From contig JALGAS010000004.1 of the NCBI GenBank assembly GCA_023078685.1, positions 434,001 through 498,000 on the forward strand: 64,000 nucleotides of DNA, given 5' to 3'. Made by a program: the position numbers and the translations under genes. Positions 43,506 to 55,678 of this stretch are shown piece after piece. The DNA comes from Neopestalotiopsis rosae. Lineage: Eukaryota > Ascomycota > Sordariomycetes > Amphisphaeriales > Sporocadaceae. Each line of letters opens with the position of its first letter. The stretch's first letter is position 1. The notes below the pieces were generated by a model. That model searched no databases and was not told where the DNA came from. It saw only the letters and a program-made list of their open reading frames with translations.

Positions 43506-46500
43506 GGCCAGACTAAAGAAGAAAGCTCACAAACACAAGCTTTTGGGAATGGCCGAAAAGACAGAGACAATAATGGCGATTGAAGCACTTGTATATGATT
43601 GTAGGACTGAACGACAAAGCTCTCTGTTCAATGCTTCTCTGTTAATTCCTTACACCTCCGCCGCGAGGACCTTAGATCTTATATCGGAAAAGCAACCAAT
43701 GTCTCTGACCTTCACCATAACGCCGGTGGACATACATCAAGAAGGGCCATCAGGAGCCGTGGACCTCCTTTACATCCATATCACCCGCCTTCGAGCTATT
43801 CTAAAGTCTATCGTTCATCATTCTGGGGCGAAGGAGCAAAGTTGGATGGTTCTCATGAAGGATGCTACCAGCTACGCCGCCAGAGAGCTGAAAGCACCAC
43901 GCCTCATCTGAAATTAGATCAAGGCTCGAACCAAAGTTCTGGAAAAGGCCAAGCCTGCAAGAGAAACGTGGCCAGCCAGGGAGTTGGTATCTACAGCATG
44001 CTTATTCGGTATCATCCGATGCAGGATCGTGGCTTGCTCAAATGGAATTGTCTTTTATCAAAGAAAGGGAATCAGAGGCGTTTCTATGATCCTTCGGGTT
44101 CATTAGCCCTGTGATATTGTTCAATGCAGGGTCGGAACGATCTTTTAGTCAGGAGGGAAGCTCGTCTTCGTAGGAATCGTGGCAGTGACTCTTACAATAC
44201 TTCTGACGCCACGATGGAGGCAAGACTCCGTGGGTGTTGGAGGAAAGGCTGAGCTGTGTGAGCCATCGAGGGAGTTCCTCGTAGTGTGATTGGCATCAAT
44301 AATCCATTCAATAGTTCAGCCTAGCAGGAAGAGTGTCGGCGACCTCAGTCATGATGGAGGGCACTTATCTCTAGAAGATGGGTTATAGTCAGACGACTCA
44401 GTTGTTGGATATTTGGAATGAAATGGGGTTGAAAGACATTTGGCGTTTCTGCCTAGGTTCACAGCGGCGCATTGATTTGATAAGATCGTTCTACTCAAAG
44501 TGTGTCTACCCATGGTGATCCGGCAAGAGCACCCATTGGTTACTGTTCAGCGCCCAATGAGCCATGACAAAAGTACAAGAGGATGTCTCCGAACTGCTTC
44601 CCACAGATCACGTAATAAATGAGGCGATGCTTCGAGGCACTCTAAATAGAATTCTGGAAATAGAACACGTAGACATCGGTCAGATGGCATCGTGATACAC
44701 AATAATATCATCAACTACACGGGTACGGGACCGACTTGACTCAGAAAAGATCGGTTCTATGTCCACTGCATAGTTCGGCTCCATGGCTCGGTTCCAAGAC
44801 GGCTGGTGATTCTCACATAGTTCAATCGATCTAGGAACCTGGAGCTAATAGGAGGAGAAAGACTAGGATATCCTTTGTCCACAAATACTTTGATGTAACA
44901 TCAGTAGTCACAAAACGGGCAGGACAGAGTTGGACGGTGAGGTTGATGGAGCTGGAGGAAGGATTGCATTGCACGCCAAGCTGACATATTTTCCTATTCA
45001 GATGTTCCAGAGCGATCCTATATTTTCGGACTTAATCGTAGTATGTGCTTATGGTAGATTGGGTAAGCAGTAAGCCAGCGGGCGTTCCAGTCGGTGATAA
45101 CTACGTATGTACCAAATGAAGTACCTGGCTTTAGCCTTTCGCCTCTTTGGTACCATACCCATTCCGTCGTCCTATGTAAACGGGATGCAAGATCGGTCCC
45201 GTCTTGGCAAGGGACGCGAACGGGTGAAGATGATGGTGCAGGAATCCTTCAAAGTCCTAGGAGCAAGCCGACAGCTTCTTCAGCAACCATAACCTGTCAA
45301 AGCGGTCAGCTTCCATGCACGAGCAACAACTCAGCCAGAGCTACGATGCACGTGGCTACAGATTCCTGTCTCAGCGCAGTCTATCTAGGAAGAAGTAGTC
45401 ATCATGCTTGTTCATGTCGTGCTCATCATGGCCGGGTTCTTTCAGCTCGTGCAGCCAGGATATCAAGAGGGGAAACAGGTATGGTACGCAGCCAACGTGA
45501 ATCTGCATCGACAATGTAAGCTTCATGTTGCATTTGGCCGCCGCGATGCTACTGATTCGCCCAGAAAATTTAGTCGGATGTCTTGTCGACTATGATGGAG
45601 TGGAAGATGCATATTTTTGACGCAAGGGTGCCGCGCCGATTCGTAGCAATGAGATACTAACTACCGGACAATCAGAGGCGCCAGCATCAACTTGGGAAGT
45701 AGCATCTATATTGAATAGCGAACAAAGAGATGACGAGAGATAGTGTGAAAATGATGCTTCTTGGCGAGTGATCTTTGTTTGCAGGCAGTAATCACACTCA
45801 GTGAGGGACCAGTAGGCAATTATCAATTCACGAAGCAGCATCCAAATGGCTAGGTTAGGTATATTTCCTTCAGCGCAGGCGGCCACTTGGAATTTAGCGA
45901 GAGGTTCCCCCTTAGGTAAATGGTGCCAGCTCAATACAAGTATACAATGGGTACTGTTGCCGAAGGTAGGATTTGTCTCAATGGCATAAACAATCTGCAC
46001 ATTCATCTCCATCAAATGAGCTCAGGTGGCAGTTAGGTGGTCAAGGCCTTCAGTGCATTCAAGCATGCAGTCAGCGTGCGTCAAATTCGAAGCGTGCGGT
46101 TCCAGGCCGGCTGGATCGTCGCTGTGTTGTCCGCACGATAGTAGGTAGGTACGTTGCAAAGAGGTTCTGTTGCGGTTGGTGCTAAAAGGACCTGCAATCC
46201 CCGGGTGGTAAGGGCTTACATCCTCCATGCTGGTAGGTGGAACGGCTCGCCTGTCCACTGGACAACGGGCGTGCCTAGGCGCATAGAAGGAACCTCTAGG
46301 CAGTCCTAGTGACTGTGCTCTCATGCAATGTACTACACACTGCATCAAAAGTACACCACCTGGCTCCCCGCCATTTACCCCACCTTGAAAGCACCAGGCA
46401 CAGGAGCCTTTGAGACTCGCCACAAGGAGGATCACGCCGTTTTGGCTATGCCGATGTATCTTCACTTTTCCATTTGCCCAAAAGGACACCGTCATCCAGC

Positions 46501-46722
46501 AAAATTAGTCGCGCTCGGTCTACCCTTCCAGAGCGCAAGAAACAGACCAGCACGCGCAATTCTGGCCTCCATTTCCCCACGCTGTGGCCATTCTTGATAC
46601 AAGCCATGTTTATCACCTTCAAAAACACCGGGAAGCGGAATTCCCAGGGCATGGAACATGTCACGTCGAGGAGTGCAGTCCCACGCGGCGTAAGCACAGC
46701 AAATCATGCCCGCGCCGCGCCC
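43506..46722. other. Gene-poor spacer, 3.2 kb
   Basis: No coherent gene on either strand. The open frames are short and their proteins resemble nothing I know. A frame at about 44377-44518 (LLDIWNEMGLKDIWRF) is weakly like a non-LTR element endonuclease but is too short to call. It separates the oxidoreductase region from the metabolite cluster. Confidence 0.5.
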
Positions 46723-48129
46723 ATGAATCGGCAGCCTTGCCTTGCTTGCTTGTCCAAAAAGGTGCGTATTTTCATCCATTGACACTGGTATCCTGAAGAA
46801 GGAAATCCCAGGTCTAGTATCAAGATGGAGTGGATGGGTCTAATCCCAAGGTTCGTCTCAATTCAGCCCTGGACACGACGCTAACAATTCTGGCCCCTTG
46901 ACAGCTCCACTGCACCGGACGATTACACGACTGCGATCGGTGCATATCCAGATCACAAGCGTGCATTTTCCCCAACCGTCGCGGCGGCGGTAACCATAGA
47001 TCAGGTCCGCGAACAAGAGATGCGCGCTCAGCGAGTATCGGCACCACACAGTCGTCTTCGGTATCGGTGTCACTCTCACCCGAGTCGGGGAGAGCTGAGC
47101 ACACCAACCTACTGGCTAACGAGCCGGACCAATTCGGCCATGGGGTCCAAGTGCATGGAGGTAAGCCAATAACGAGGATCTATTGCCGTACACCATTGTC
47201 TTACATAGGCAGCAGGGTTGACCGACAGCGAGCTTGAAACTATGCAGAATACTATGCATATGTTAGAGGACGACGCAAGCTATCCAAACACTGCCATGTT
47301 AGTAGCAGCTGCTGCAGGCCATGGCATGTATGCACCCGACGCTACCAACATGGCAGCCTTCAATGTGCAACCGACGCCACCTCACTCTACCTTCTCAGAA
47401 CAGCACCGGCCAGCATCGCCTGTAGAGGAAGCTTCAGCAACACACAGCGACTTGTCCTCACATTCCAGCCATGAGATTACCCGAACCCAAATTGACACCT
47501 TGCCATGCTCCTGTATCCACGATGCTGTGAGCATTATGCAGCAGCTCGATGACGACCACTTTCGTATCACGACTTTGTCCCTTGACCAAGTTTTGTGGCT
47601 CCAAAAAAACATCCTCGCACAATGCGATAAACCACTTCAGTGTGACGCCTGCAACAAACTTCCCACAGTTCACAGCGTGCTCTTCATAATTTGTGATCGC
47701 TTGACTGAGATGTTTGAGTGTATCCACAAGCGACTAAAGCGGGTGAATGTGCTCATCTCCCAGTATCTTGACCCCGAATCCACATCCGGCGCCTCGAGCA
47801 GTCATGAAAGTAGCGAACAATCCTCGGGACAGCTCTTCTGCAGCACCACTGGACAAAAGGCGGATAAAGCACCCTGCAATCTGGACTTGTTCCAATCTGG
47901 ACCTCAGAGCAGCTTTTCTAGCGAGGAGCAACTACACATGATTGAGGCTCTCCTCAAGCTCCAAATTATTGCTTTCAAAACCTTTCTTGCCCGGGTTCGG
48001 ACAGCGGGCTCTGCAGTCAGCAACTTAGCACGAGAATCCAAACTCGAATCCTTGATGACAAGACTGAACGTCGCAGGGAACAATATCAGCCAAGAAATCA
48101 AACGTCACCAACGACCGTCATCGTCTTAG
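46723..48129 (+). CDS. AflR-type Zn2Cys6 cluster regulator
   Basis: Pathway-specific regulator of 402 residues. Exons 46723-46761, 46905-47160 and 47216-48129. Splicing a 143-nt intron (branch CTAAC near 46881) makes CLAC, LSKKLH, C, TGRLHD, CDRC, ISRSQA, C: an exact CX2CX6CX6CX2CX6C. A Ser-rich linker follows, then the AflR-type C-terminal domain: CSCIHDAVSIMQQLDDD, a Cys-rich LQCDACNKLP segment, FIICDRLTEMFECIHKRLKR and a long helix EEQLHMIEALLKLQIIAFKTFL. The start is the ATG four codons before the first Cys; the frame is open to 46474. AflR relatives bind TCGN5CGA and drive polyketide or peptide clusters; here it borders the P450 and NRPS genes. Confidence 0.9.
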
Positions 48130-48363
48130 AATTATCAGATCTTCTATCATATGTCTACCCAGGAAATCATCATTGAAACATAGAAAGGGATATAATCACC
48201 CGAGCATTCTGTAACAGATAGAAGATACTCTATTCAATGTCTTTTCTGAACTTTACCATTTAGCCCAATATTTGCGACTCATTCCTGCGGTGGACCCCAA
48301 CATCCTGTGCTCTAAACCTTTCAAGACTGTGAATCTCGCAGCATCGCGTTTCAACATACCGAA
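48130..48363. other. Convergent gap between AflR-type regulator and P450
   Basis: 234 bp holding both 3' UTRs; nothing else seen. Confidence 0.5.
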
Positions 48364-50041
48364 TCACAACTTTGGCTTGAATGTGAGCTCGACACCGCTG
48401 GGCGTTGTAAACCAGCGTCCCGAGACGTTCCACTCCTTGTCGCGCGCCAAATCAATATCAAAGTTTCTATAAAGCTCAAAGACAACTTTCCACATTTCGA
48501 GGATTGAGATATTCTTGCCAATACAGCTACGCGGCCCGGCACCGAACTTGACGCAGATCAGCAGTTAGAACAGTCTCAACGGCCATGTCGGTTGTCGAGC
48601 TGGACGGGGAAATGGAAACTTACTGCGAATTGATTTCTCTTCATTTCTTTGATTGCATCCTCGCTCCCAGATAGCCACCTCTCTGGGCGGAATGCGTGTA
48701 CATCATGGCCAAATACGTCCTTGTTGTAGTGGAGTGCCCAGGCGTTCACACCCACGATAGTGCCTTCTGGAAGATGAACGCCATGGAGCGTAATACCATT
48801 TCTCGGCACGCGTCTTTCTAGGATGAAACCAGTGGCCGGATGGATACGCATTGCTTCATTTATCACGGCCGACAAGTAAGGCAATTTGACGGCCTCGGCA
48901 TACGTGATTGGATTCGATGCGCGGCCTTCGGTTACTGCACTCTGAATTTCCTGTTCCAGCTTGTTGCGAGACTCTGGATATTTGGCTAGGTGGTACAGGA
49001 CTGATGCCAGAGAGACAGCCGTGGTGTCTGACCCAGCAATGACGTTCGTGGTCGTGATTGCAACTATCTCGTCCACGGACAAACTGGCTGGGTCCTTTTG
49101 GTGAGTGGCGAGCAGCTGATTCAATATGTCCTTTCGCGGTGTTGGATTACGAAGCCTCTCTTCAACCTGCTGTACGGAGAACTGTAAGACCTGATTCGTC
49201 TTCTCAATCGAAGGAAGAAGTTTTGGCAAAAGTGGGTTTCCCAAAAGGAATTTGTGAACCAGTGGCACTTGGCCGATCAGCGATACATAGACCAATATGC
49301 CACCAATAGCTCCAATGATCCCATCCACATCGGTGCCTTTCTCCATAAATCCAAGATCTCGAGAAAAGTTGATTTGACCGAGGACATCAAACGCAAAGTA
49401 TTGCATCCAATCTACCGGATTGAGAGCGTTTTGTCCATTGTCGCCAACTTGCCGAAGTCGTTGGACGAGCTCTCCGATGCACTTGTCTGCATACTGCTCG
49501 AGGCCAACGACAACATCCATGGAGAAAGCGCTCATGGCCCCTCGCTTGAGCTTCATGTGGTACTCATTGCTTTGTGTCGTAAAGAGTGTTGGCAGGAATT
49601 TGCCTCGGTAGATGGCTTCAGCTAGGGGGTAAAAGGGAGTCTACAGGTCATTGTGTCAGCCCGATTTTGCTACGATGACTTGAAACGTCTGAAATTGTCA
49701 TCATGACATACTTTGGGAAAAACGTTCTTGACTCCATAGATGGCATTTACATCTTCCGGTGAAGCGACAGAGACGTGATTCGGGCCTATCCTGACGATAG
49801 GGCCGTAATCCTCATGGACGCGGATGCCCTGTCTGTGCATGTTTCCATTCCATACTTGCCGGAGCTTCCAGAAGTTTGAGAAGCTGGCGGTAATGGGTCC
49901 AGGGACATGGCGGAGACCAGCTCGATATCTCGTCAAGAAAAGATTGCTGATGATGATGGCAAAGATGATGGTGTACGGGTGGGCCTTAGCGGACCGCCAA
50001 ACAATGCCCAAGAATGTGGCTATAGACAGGTTTTCGGCCAT
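48364..50041 (-). CDS. Cytochrome P450 monooxygenase
   Basis: Membrane-anchored P450 of 509 residues. Exons 50041-49712, 49640-48624 and 48546-48364. N-terminal anchor YTIIFAIIISNLFL and proline hinge RHVPGP. The oxygen-binding helix has AGSDTTAVSLASVL, the ExxR motif is NEAMRIHP, the PERF-type motif FRPERWL, and the heme loop FGAGPRSCIG appears only after the last intron is removed. The overall pattern resembles pisatin-demethylase-type fungal P450s. It would hydroxylate or otherwise oxidise the cluster product in the ER. It converges with the AflR-type gene. Confidence 0.94.
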
Positions 50042-51385
50042 ATTGGACGTATCAGATCAAGAGTGTTTTAACTCGTTTTTACTTTTTATTTAAGTTTATC
50101 TTCTCGTACATTGTGGAACTGAATACAAGATGGCTGACCCGTGACGGCAAAGCGAGTGTTATAAGTCTCTGCAGTCGCTTATCACTTATACAAGCCTAGT
50201 AGTACAACCCCGCTATACTCTGTCGAAATGCCAGCTGCTCTCTCGCGACATCCAGGACATGATAGCACCAAATGCCAAGAGTCAATCAACAAAGCCTACG
50301 AACCTGCCTGTACACAAGCAGAGGATAACTTGTCTCTGTCTGACGCGAAGAGCGGGGGTGGGGGTCCTGACTGAATCGACACTTTGAGTAAAGACCGTTT
50401 TGGTGGGAAAGATGACCGTATTTGGTCATCAGCCTCCAGATCCCGATCTGATGCAAAGTCAACTCGGTCTGAACTTGAAGTCAAGGTCAAATCACGCATC
50501 TCCTGACAGGAAACCCTTGATGCGGACAGGAGGATTGATAGCCCAGGCGATCGGGACCATATTCACAAACGAGCCGCCACAACTGCATGGGCTAGAATCG
50601 AATGTGGGTAGCATTCAAAGCAGGGTCTCTTCAGGCTAGATGCGTTCCGCAAGTTATCTAGCCCCAGCGGAACGACGCGCGGCTCTAGTGCTAGGCGACT
50701 GATGAGCGGCCGCTGAAGAATATGGCAACCGAACCTAACCCCACGCCCTGAGCTGCAAAAGCGCCGACACGCCACTCCCAAATCCAGTAATTCCTATAAA
50801 GGCAATACCAGTTTTGGTAGTGCGGGGATGCGCGAAGGAAATGCTGAATAATGTGGAATTTTGCTTGAAACGGCAATCAGCTGACAAACCTCGCAATCTA
50901 TTTCCAGCGAGAAATTTGAACGCGCCAAGTCATAGTGTCGCTGCTACTTTGGGCGAGTACCGTAGAAAGCTCACATCGGCCTTCCTAGGAATCTCACGAC
51001 GATCAGGCTGAGTTGCCGGCAGTCCTGACTTGGAATGTCTGAAAATGGAGTCTTGCACAAGAAGATGGGCGCGAATGCGAGGCTTAGGTTATTACGAGTA
51101 CACTAGGAAGAAGCCGTGTTTGCAGTATGAGAAGCTCAAATTAGCGAGAACAAACAGAGAAAGGCAGACGAAGGAAAAGACGCAGGTTTCCAAAGGCCCT
51201 TTTTTTCATACATTTCTTGGGCTGAATAGCCGAGTCTTCATACAAAAAGGCAGTGCAGGAAAGCTCCGAAAGGAAGAAAGGAAACACGGTAGCGGTTATA
51301 TTATTGTTTGCAAGAATTGCGATTTATCAATTGCCTATCAAAGCGGTAATAAATTTCAAGTATCCGATCTGATATTACATTCGCA
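50042..51385. promoter_or_regulatory. Divergent promoter region, 1.34 kb
   Basis: Between the P450 and the CMD-like gene, which point apart. A 120-codon open frame at 51030-51389 has no family resemblance and unlikely composition. No exact TCGN5CGA site was found here by eye. Confidence 0.5.
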
Positions 51386-51991
51386 ATGAGCAAGACTCAG
51401 AATTGCTTGGTTCCTTACCTCGAACTGGAGGATGCACCCCCTGAGGTTGCTGCGGCAATCTCAGCGCTGCCTTACCGACGAAACATATTCCACTTGCTTG
51501 GACATTCCCATGGGTCATTTCCCCGACTTATGGGCGTCTATTCGTCCTTCTTCGATGGAACCCGTCGTACTCTACCGCTTCTTGACTGGCAGCTAGTAGT
51601 GCTGCGCATTTCTGCTGTCCTGGACGCCGAGTACGAGTGGGACGTGAACGCGCCTGTTGCGCGCCTCAACGGCATGTCAGAAGCCAAGCTAGAGGCTATT
51701 CAGCGCACGGCGCACGGCGGGCCAGAGGCTGTGGCTGCGGCATCGTTCTTCACGGAACGCGATGCAGCAATCCTGCGTCTGGTTGACGAGCAGCTCGCGT
51801 CCTACAACAACCAATTGACAACGGTCGACGAGGCTAAATGTCATCTGACGGTGGAGGAACTGGTTGAGGTTTACATTGTCCTGGGCGTTTATGTTTTGAT
51901 AGCGCGTATCACAAAGGGCTTGCGCATTGACCTTGATGGAGAAATTCCCGGGTTGGAGGACTCCCTTAAGGGTGTGGTCACAGGCAAATAG
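51386..51991 (+). CDS. Carboxymuconolactone decarboxylase-like protein
   Basis: 201-residue intronless protein of the AhpD/CMD-like fold. Marks: LPYRRNIFHLLGHSHGSFPRLMGVYSSFF near the N-terminus, LPLLDWQLVVLRISAVLDAEYEWDVNAPVARLNG (the usual EYEWxxH motif, here with Asn for His; given in pieces here), and the C-terminal VEELVEVYIVLGVYVLIARITKGLRIDLD. The CxxC of AhpD-type peroxidases is absent, so a redox role is unlikely. Proteins of this family in fungal clusters have been assigned decarboxylase, dehydratase or cyclase-like roles. Its place inside the NRPS region suggests a tailoring step, not yet defined. Confidence 0.9.
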   Translation: MSKTQNCLVPYLELEDAPPEVAAAISALPYRRNIFHLLGHSHGSFPRLMGVYSSFFDGTRRTLPLLDWQLVVLRISAVLDAEYEWDVNAPVARLNGMSEAKLEAIQRTAHGGPEAVAAASFFTERDAAILRLVDEQLASYNNQLTTVDEAKCHLTVEELVEVYIVLGVYVLIARITKGLRIDLDGEIPGLEDSLKGVVTGK

Positions 51992-52651
51992 AACAGTGCA
52001 CCAAGTTATGTTTTGGCATGTTATATCTATTTCTGCAATTTTGTGTTTGATGACTGGCCTCTGTCTCGGCACATCGTTTTGTGTTTTCTTATTATTACCA
52101 TTGCTTCGTAATCCGAGAAGAGACACTGCCGCTGGCCACCCACCTCCCAGCGTGCCTTAGATCCCGGAGCGGGTCCCTAATGTTGGGTCGACGGGCGCTG
52201 CATGCCACCCTGTAAAAGTCTACGTCTATGGATCAGAACTGCCCGTTTGGGGGACTCCTGGGCGTTCTCTCTCTGGCAGCTTCCGCTGGGTTTTATCATC
52301 TTTCTGTTAATAATCCTGGATTCCCCGACCAAGATACTTCTTATGTAAGCGCGATTCGCCTGTGCAACAACCCCCGTCGATCTGTGTTGAGACCCCAAGT
52401 GATTGTGATTTCTAACAAAAGTCCACCAAGGTTCCCCACAAAGCTCTTCACAAAACCACTCCAACCATCCGCCGCTACGCTTTAAACCAACCCACTCACT
52501 TATACGCCCACCTAGGATTTACGCGCTACCATACACCTAGCTACTTGGGTCTTTACCACTGCGAATCGCGCCCAATCCCTAACCGGCCCCTATAGTCTCG
52601 CATAGCGTATGGAAACGCGCAAAATCTTCGATAGTCGTCAAAGAAGTCAAT
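51992..52651. promoter_or_regulatory. Upstream region of the MFS exporter, 660 bp
   Basis: Holds a TCGTAATCCGA (TCGN5CGA) at 52106-52116 and TCGCATAGCGT at 52598-52608, 44 bp before the ATG. Both resemble AflR-type sites. Confidence 0.4.
52106..52116 (+). promoter_or_regulatory. TCGN5CGA element (AflR-type core)
   Basis: TCG-TAATC-CGA, a match to the AflR core spacing but not to the stricter TCGSWNNSCGR, since position 4 is T. 536 bp upstream of the MFS ATG and 115 bp past the CMD-like stop. Confidence 0.3.
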
Positions 52652-54808
52652 ATGCCGACACCGAACCCCGAGAAGTCGACCGCCGATGTCGAGGCAGCTG
52701 TCGCTCATCATGGGCACAACGACCGCTCCGAAAGTGACACTACTCAGGATGCCACTGCTGAAAGATCACCTAGAAGTGTCCACGGAATACTGGTAGGCTG
52801 GTTGTAATTGATCGAGTGCGCTGCGAGACACAAGAACTAATGAGGTCTGCAGTGGGTGCTCGTTGTAGTTTCCATCCTTTCCAGCATCTTCTTGTATGCT
52901 ATGGATAATACCGTCGTCGCGGACATTACGCCGGTGAGCAGCCCATGAATATAGGTCTAGAAATTTACAGAAAAGAAATGAAAATGCTAATCGGTTGCAA
53001 ACAGACCGCAGCCAATACGTTCGGTGATATAGTCAATCTACCCTGGTTGTCTGTTGGGTAAGTCGTATAGTGGGTCGTCGAGGGCACCTTGTACGCGGCT
53101 GACCGAAGCATCAGTTTCCTGGTTGGTGGCACAGCTGTGGTTCTGCCATTCGGCAAGCTTTACAGCTTGTTCGACGCCAAATGGCTATACATATTTTCAT
53201 CCATCATATTCAATGCGGGTTCCGCCTTGTGTGGAGCTGCGCCTAACATGGATGCTCTCATCGTCGGTCGTGTCCTGGCCGGGTTTGGTGGCAATGGTAT
53301 GTACCTGGGCGTTATGACTTTGCTCTCTGTCATGACATCTGACCGCGAGCGACCTGGCTATTTGAGCTTTGTGTGAGTATATCCCATCCATTTTACTCTC
53401 TGTTAGATACTTGCACACTGACCATATTCCTGCAGCGGCTTGGTTTGGGGAATCGGCATTATTCTTGGTCCCGTGGTAGGGGGTGCCTTCGTGGAGTCCT
53501 CTGCGACCTGGAGATGGGCATTTTATATCAACCTATGCGTCGCTGGTCTATTCGCCCCGGTATATCTCTTCGGCATTCCGTCCTGGAAACCACGAAAGGG
53601 CGAACGCACAGCCGCGCTCGTCCGTGAATTTGACATCGTTGGAGCCATACTCGTGATAGCCGCCATTATCACCGGCATCATGGCTATCCAATTTGGTGGG
53701 ACACTGTACGCCTGGAACAGCGGTACCGAAATAGCTCTTTTTGTCGTCTCGGGAGTGCTTTTCATCATCTTCGGTGTACAACAAACATTTACCATATTCA
53801 CCAGCGAGGCGAACCGCATGTTCCCAATCCAATTTATGCGGAACCTCAATGCAGTACTCTTATTCATGGTCGCCGCCGCCGTCAATACTGCCGGATTCAT
53901 TCCCATTTACTATATCCCCTTGTACTTCCAATTCACGCGTGGTGACGATGCAATCGAGGCTGCCGTTCGCCTTCTTCCTCTGATTTTCGTTCTCAGCGCA
54001 TGCATCTTGGCCAACGGTCATTTGAGTTCGTATTCCTGAGTTGAAGTCACTATAGTCAGCCGCTAACGATGCATCTCTAGTGGGCCGCTTCAGCTACTTT
54101 CAGCCGTGGTATATTTTCGGCAGCATTTTGACCCTGGTTGGAGGTGTCTTACTCTGTGAGTCAATCGTTATTCATTATTGATCTTGTCAAATTCATGTCA
54201 GTTTCTGATTGATACCAGCGCGCATCAATGCAACGACGAGTACTGCCGACATATACGGTTTTGAGGTGCTCGTTGGCGTGGGCACTGGTTGTTTCATTCA
54301 GGCCGGGTATGCCGTGATCCAGGCCATGGTACCGGCGGTTGAGATGGCCTATGGCATCAGCTTCATGATGATTGGTAAGTAATATTGAGTCACTATTGTT
54401 ATTACAAACATATGCATGAGATTGATATTTACGTTCCTTTTTAGCTCAACTTGGTGGTATCGGCATCGGCCTGTCTATCGCCGGTGCAGTCTATGTCAAT
54501 CAAGCCCTCGAGCAATTGTCTAGTCTTCTGCCCGGCGTGCCCCGCGATACCTTACAGCTCGCTATCACGGGCACAAGTAGCGCGTATTTTCGCAGCCTTA
54601 GTGAAGAAGACCGTGCCAATGCCATTGATATCATTGTGGCGGCTATGAGCCATACGTTCGTCCTGGTATATGTCGCTGGAGCCTTCTGTTTCGTGGCATC
54701 TCTTTTATTTACGGTAAGTTGTTGAAGTTCCATCTACCCTGGAGTCTATATCTGACTTGTATGCAGAAACGCAAGCTATTTGACGGAGCTCAGGCTATTG
54801 TCGGATAA
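52652..54808 (+). CDS. MFS drug:H+ antiporter, 14-TM (DHA2) family
   Basis: Exporter of 554 residues from nine exons: 52652-52792, 52853-52933, 53005-53057, 53115-53372, 53436-54025, 54081-54155, 54219-54374, 54445-54713 and 54767-54808; every join is in frame. Marks: FLYAMDNTVVADITP in TM1 (the DHA2 motif), GKLYSLFDAKWLYI (motif A), GRVLAGFGGNGMYLG, and GLVWGIGIILGPVVGGAF (motif C, antiporter signature). About 14 membrane segments, with N-terminal charged tail and short KRKLFDGAQ end. In the cluster it most likely exports the NRPS product or gives self-protection. Confidence 0.94.
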
Positions 54809-55678
54809 TGATTTCAGGGGTACCTGGTCAACAGATCCAAACATAGAAATTGTAGTACAAAACCAAGAGGTTAAGCTTGTTTAAACTTTCTACGCATTTA
54901 CAAGGTTGGAGCATTAGTTGAAGACAGCCGTTTTTTCTGTCATCCATCAAATCCCATTATTCGTGAGATTTGGGATTAGTCTGATATGTGATTCTAGAAG
55001 GTTTCAGATTATATTGTAAAATTTACTCCCCCATTTAAACAGCCAGAATTCAATCAATTACAATTCATATCTAATTATGAGTTCCTATTCACGTATTGGG
55101 CAAGCTTCTACGTCAAAATATTCCGATACCATCGTCTTCGGCGACCTAGACACAGCTTCCGGAAATCAAACCTTGTTCGAAAAGAAGGTACGGGTCCTGA
55201 GGTATCCCAACATGGAAGTCACGCGTAGCTTTGCATTGGGCGGATTATTCGTCCTTTCTGCTAATAGCTTGTGATCGTACCGTAGTGTTAGACGTTGATG
55301 TAGATAGGTAAGTATACTTACATTTATGCCGCGACCCACTCCCGATTAGGTCCTTGCATGGTGGCCTTGTCAGCACCATTGCGTGAACATCCAGTCAGCC
55401 GTTGCACTGAATAGGTGATTTATTTCTTACTGCATTAACAATTCGACATTTACCCCATGAGGAAACTATGCCATTTTTACCTGTCTAGCTGACATTGCAT
55501 TTTACTCTTCTTTGCTATCCTTCTCATTCCCCCAATTGATATCGACCAGAGTTAGGGTGTATATACATCGACCTTCGTTGCTCTATGCCTCACTATGTGC
55601 AAAGTGATATAGATACATGAGTTGAGCGTTAAAGCTGCTGAACCTTTTTTACAACATCTCCACCTCTATAGACTAGAA
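54809..55678. promoter_or_regulatory. Intergenic region before the enoyl-reductase-like gene, 870 bp
   Basis: A 65-codon open frame at 55077-55274 (MSSYSRIGQASTSKYSD) has no known relative and is probably chance. TCGACCTTCGT, a near AflR-type site, is near 55568. Confidence 0.4.

Noticed and set aside
43465..43911. 148-codon open frame antisense to the GMC gene start
   Set aside because: Starts inside the GMC signal-peptide region on the other strand and resembles no family.
44377..44518. Possible non-LTR retroelement endonuclease fragment
   Set aside because: Only a short stretch resembles such proteins and no reverse-transcriptase motif or flanking repeat is present.
51030..51389. 119-codon open frame before the CMD-like gene
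   Set aside because: Very basic, low-complexity composition and no similarity I recognise; overlaps the CMD-like start.
55077..55274. 65-codon open frame before the enoyl-reductase-like gene
   Set aside because: No family resemblance, no conserved context; likely chance in an intergenic region.
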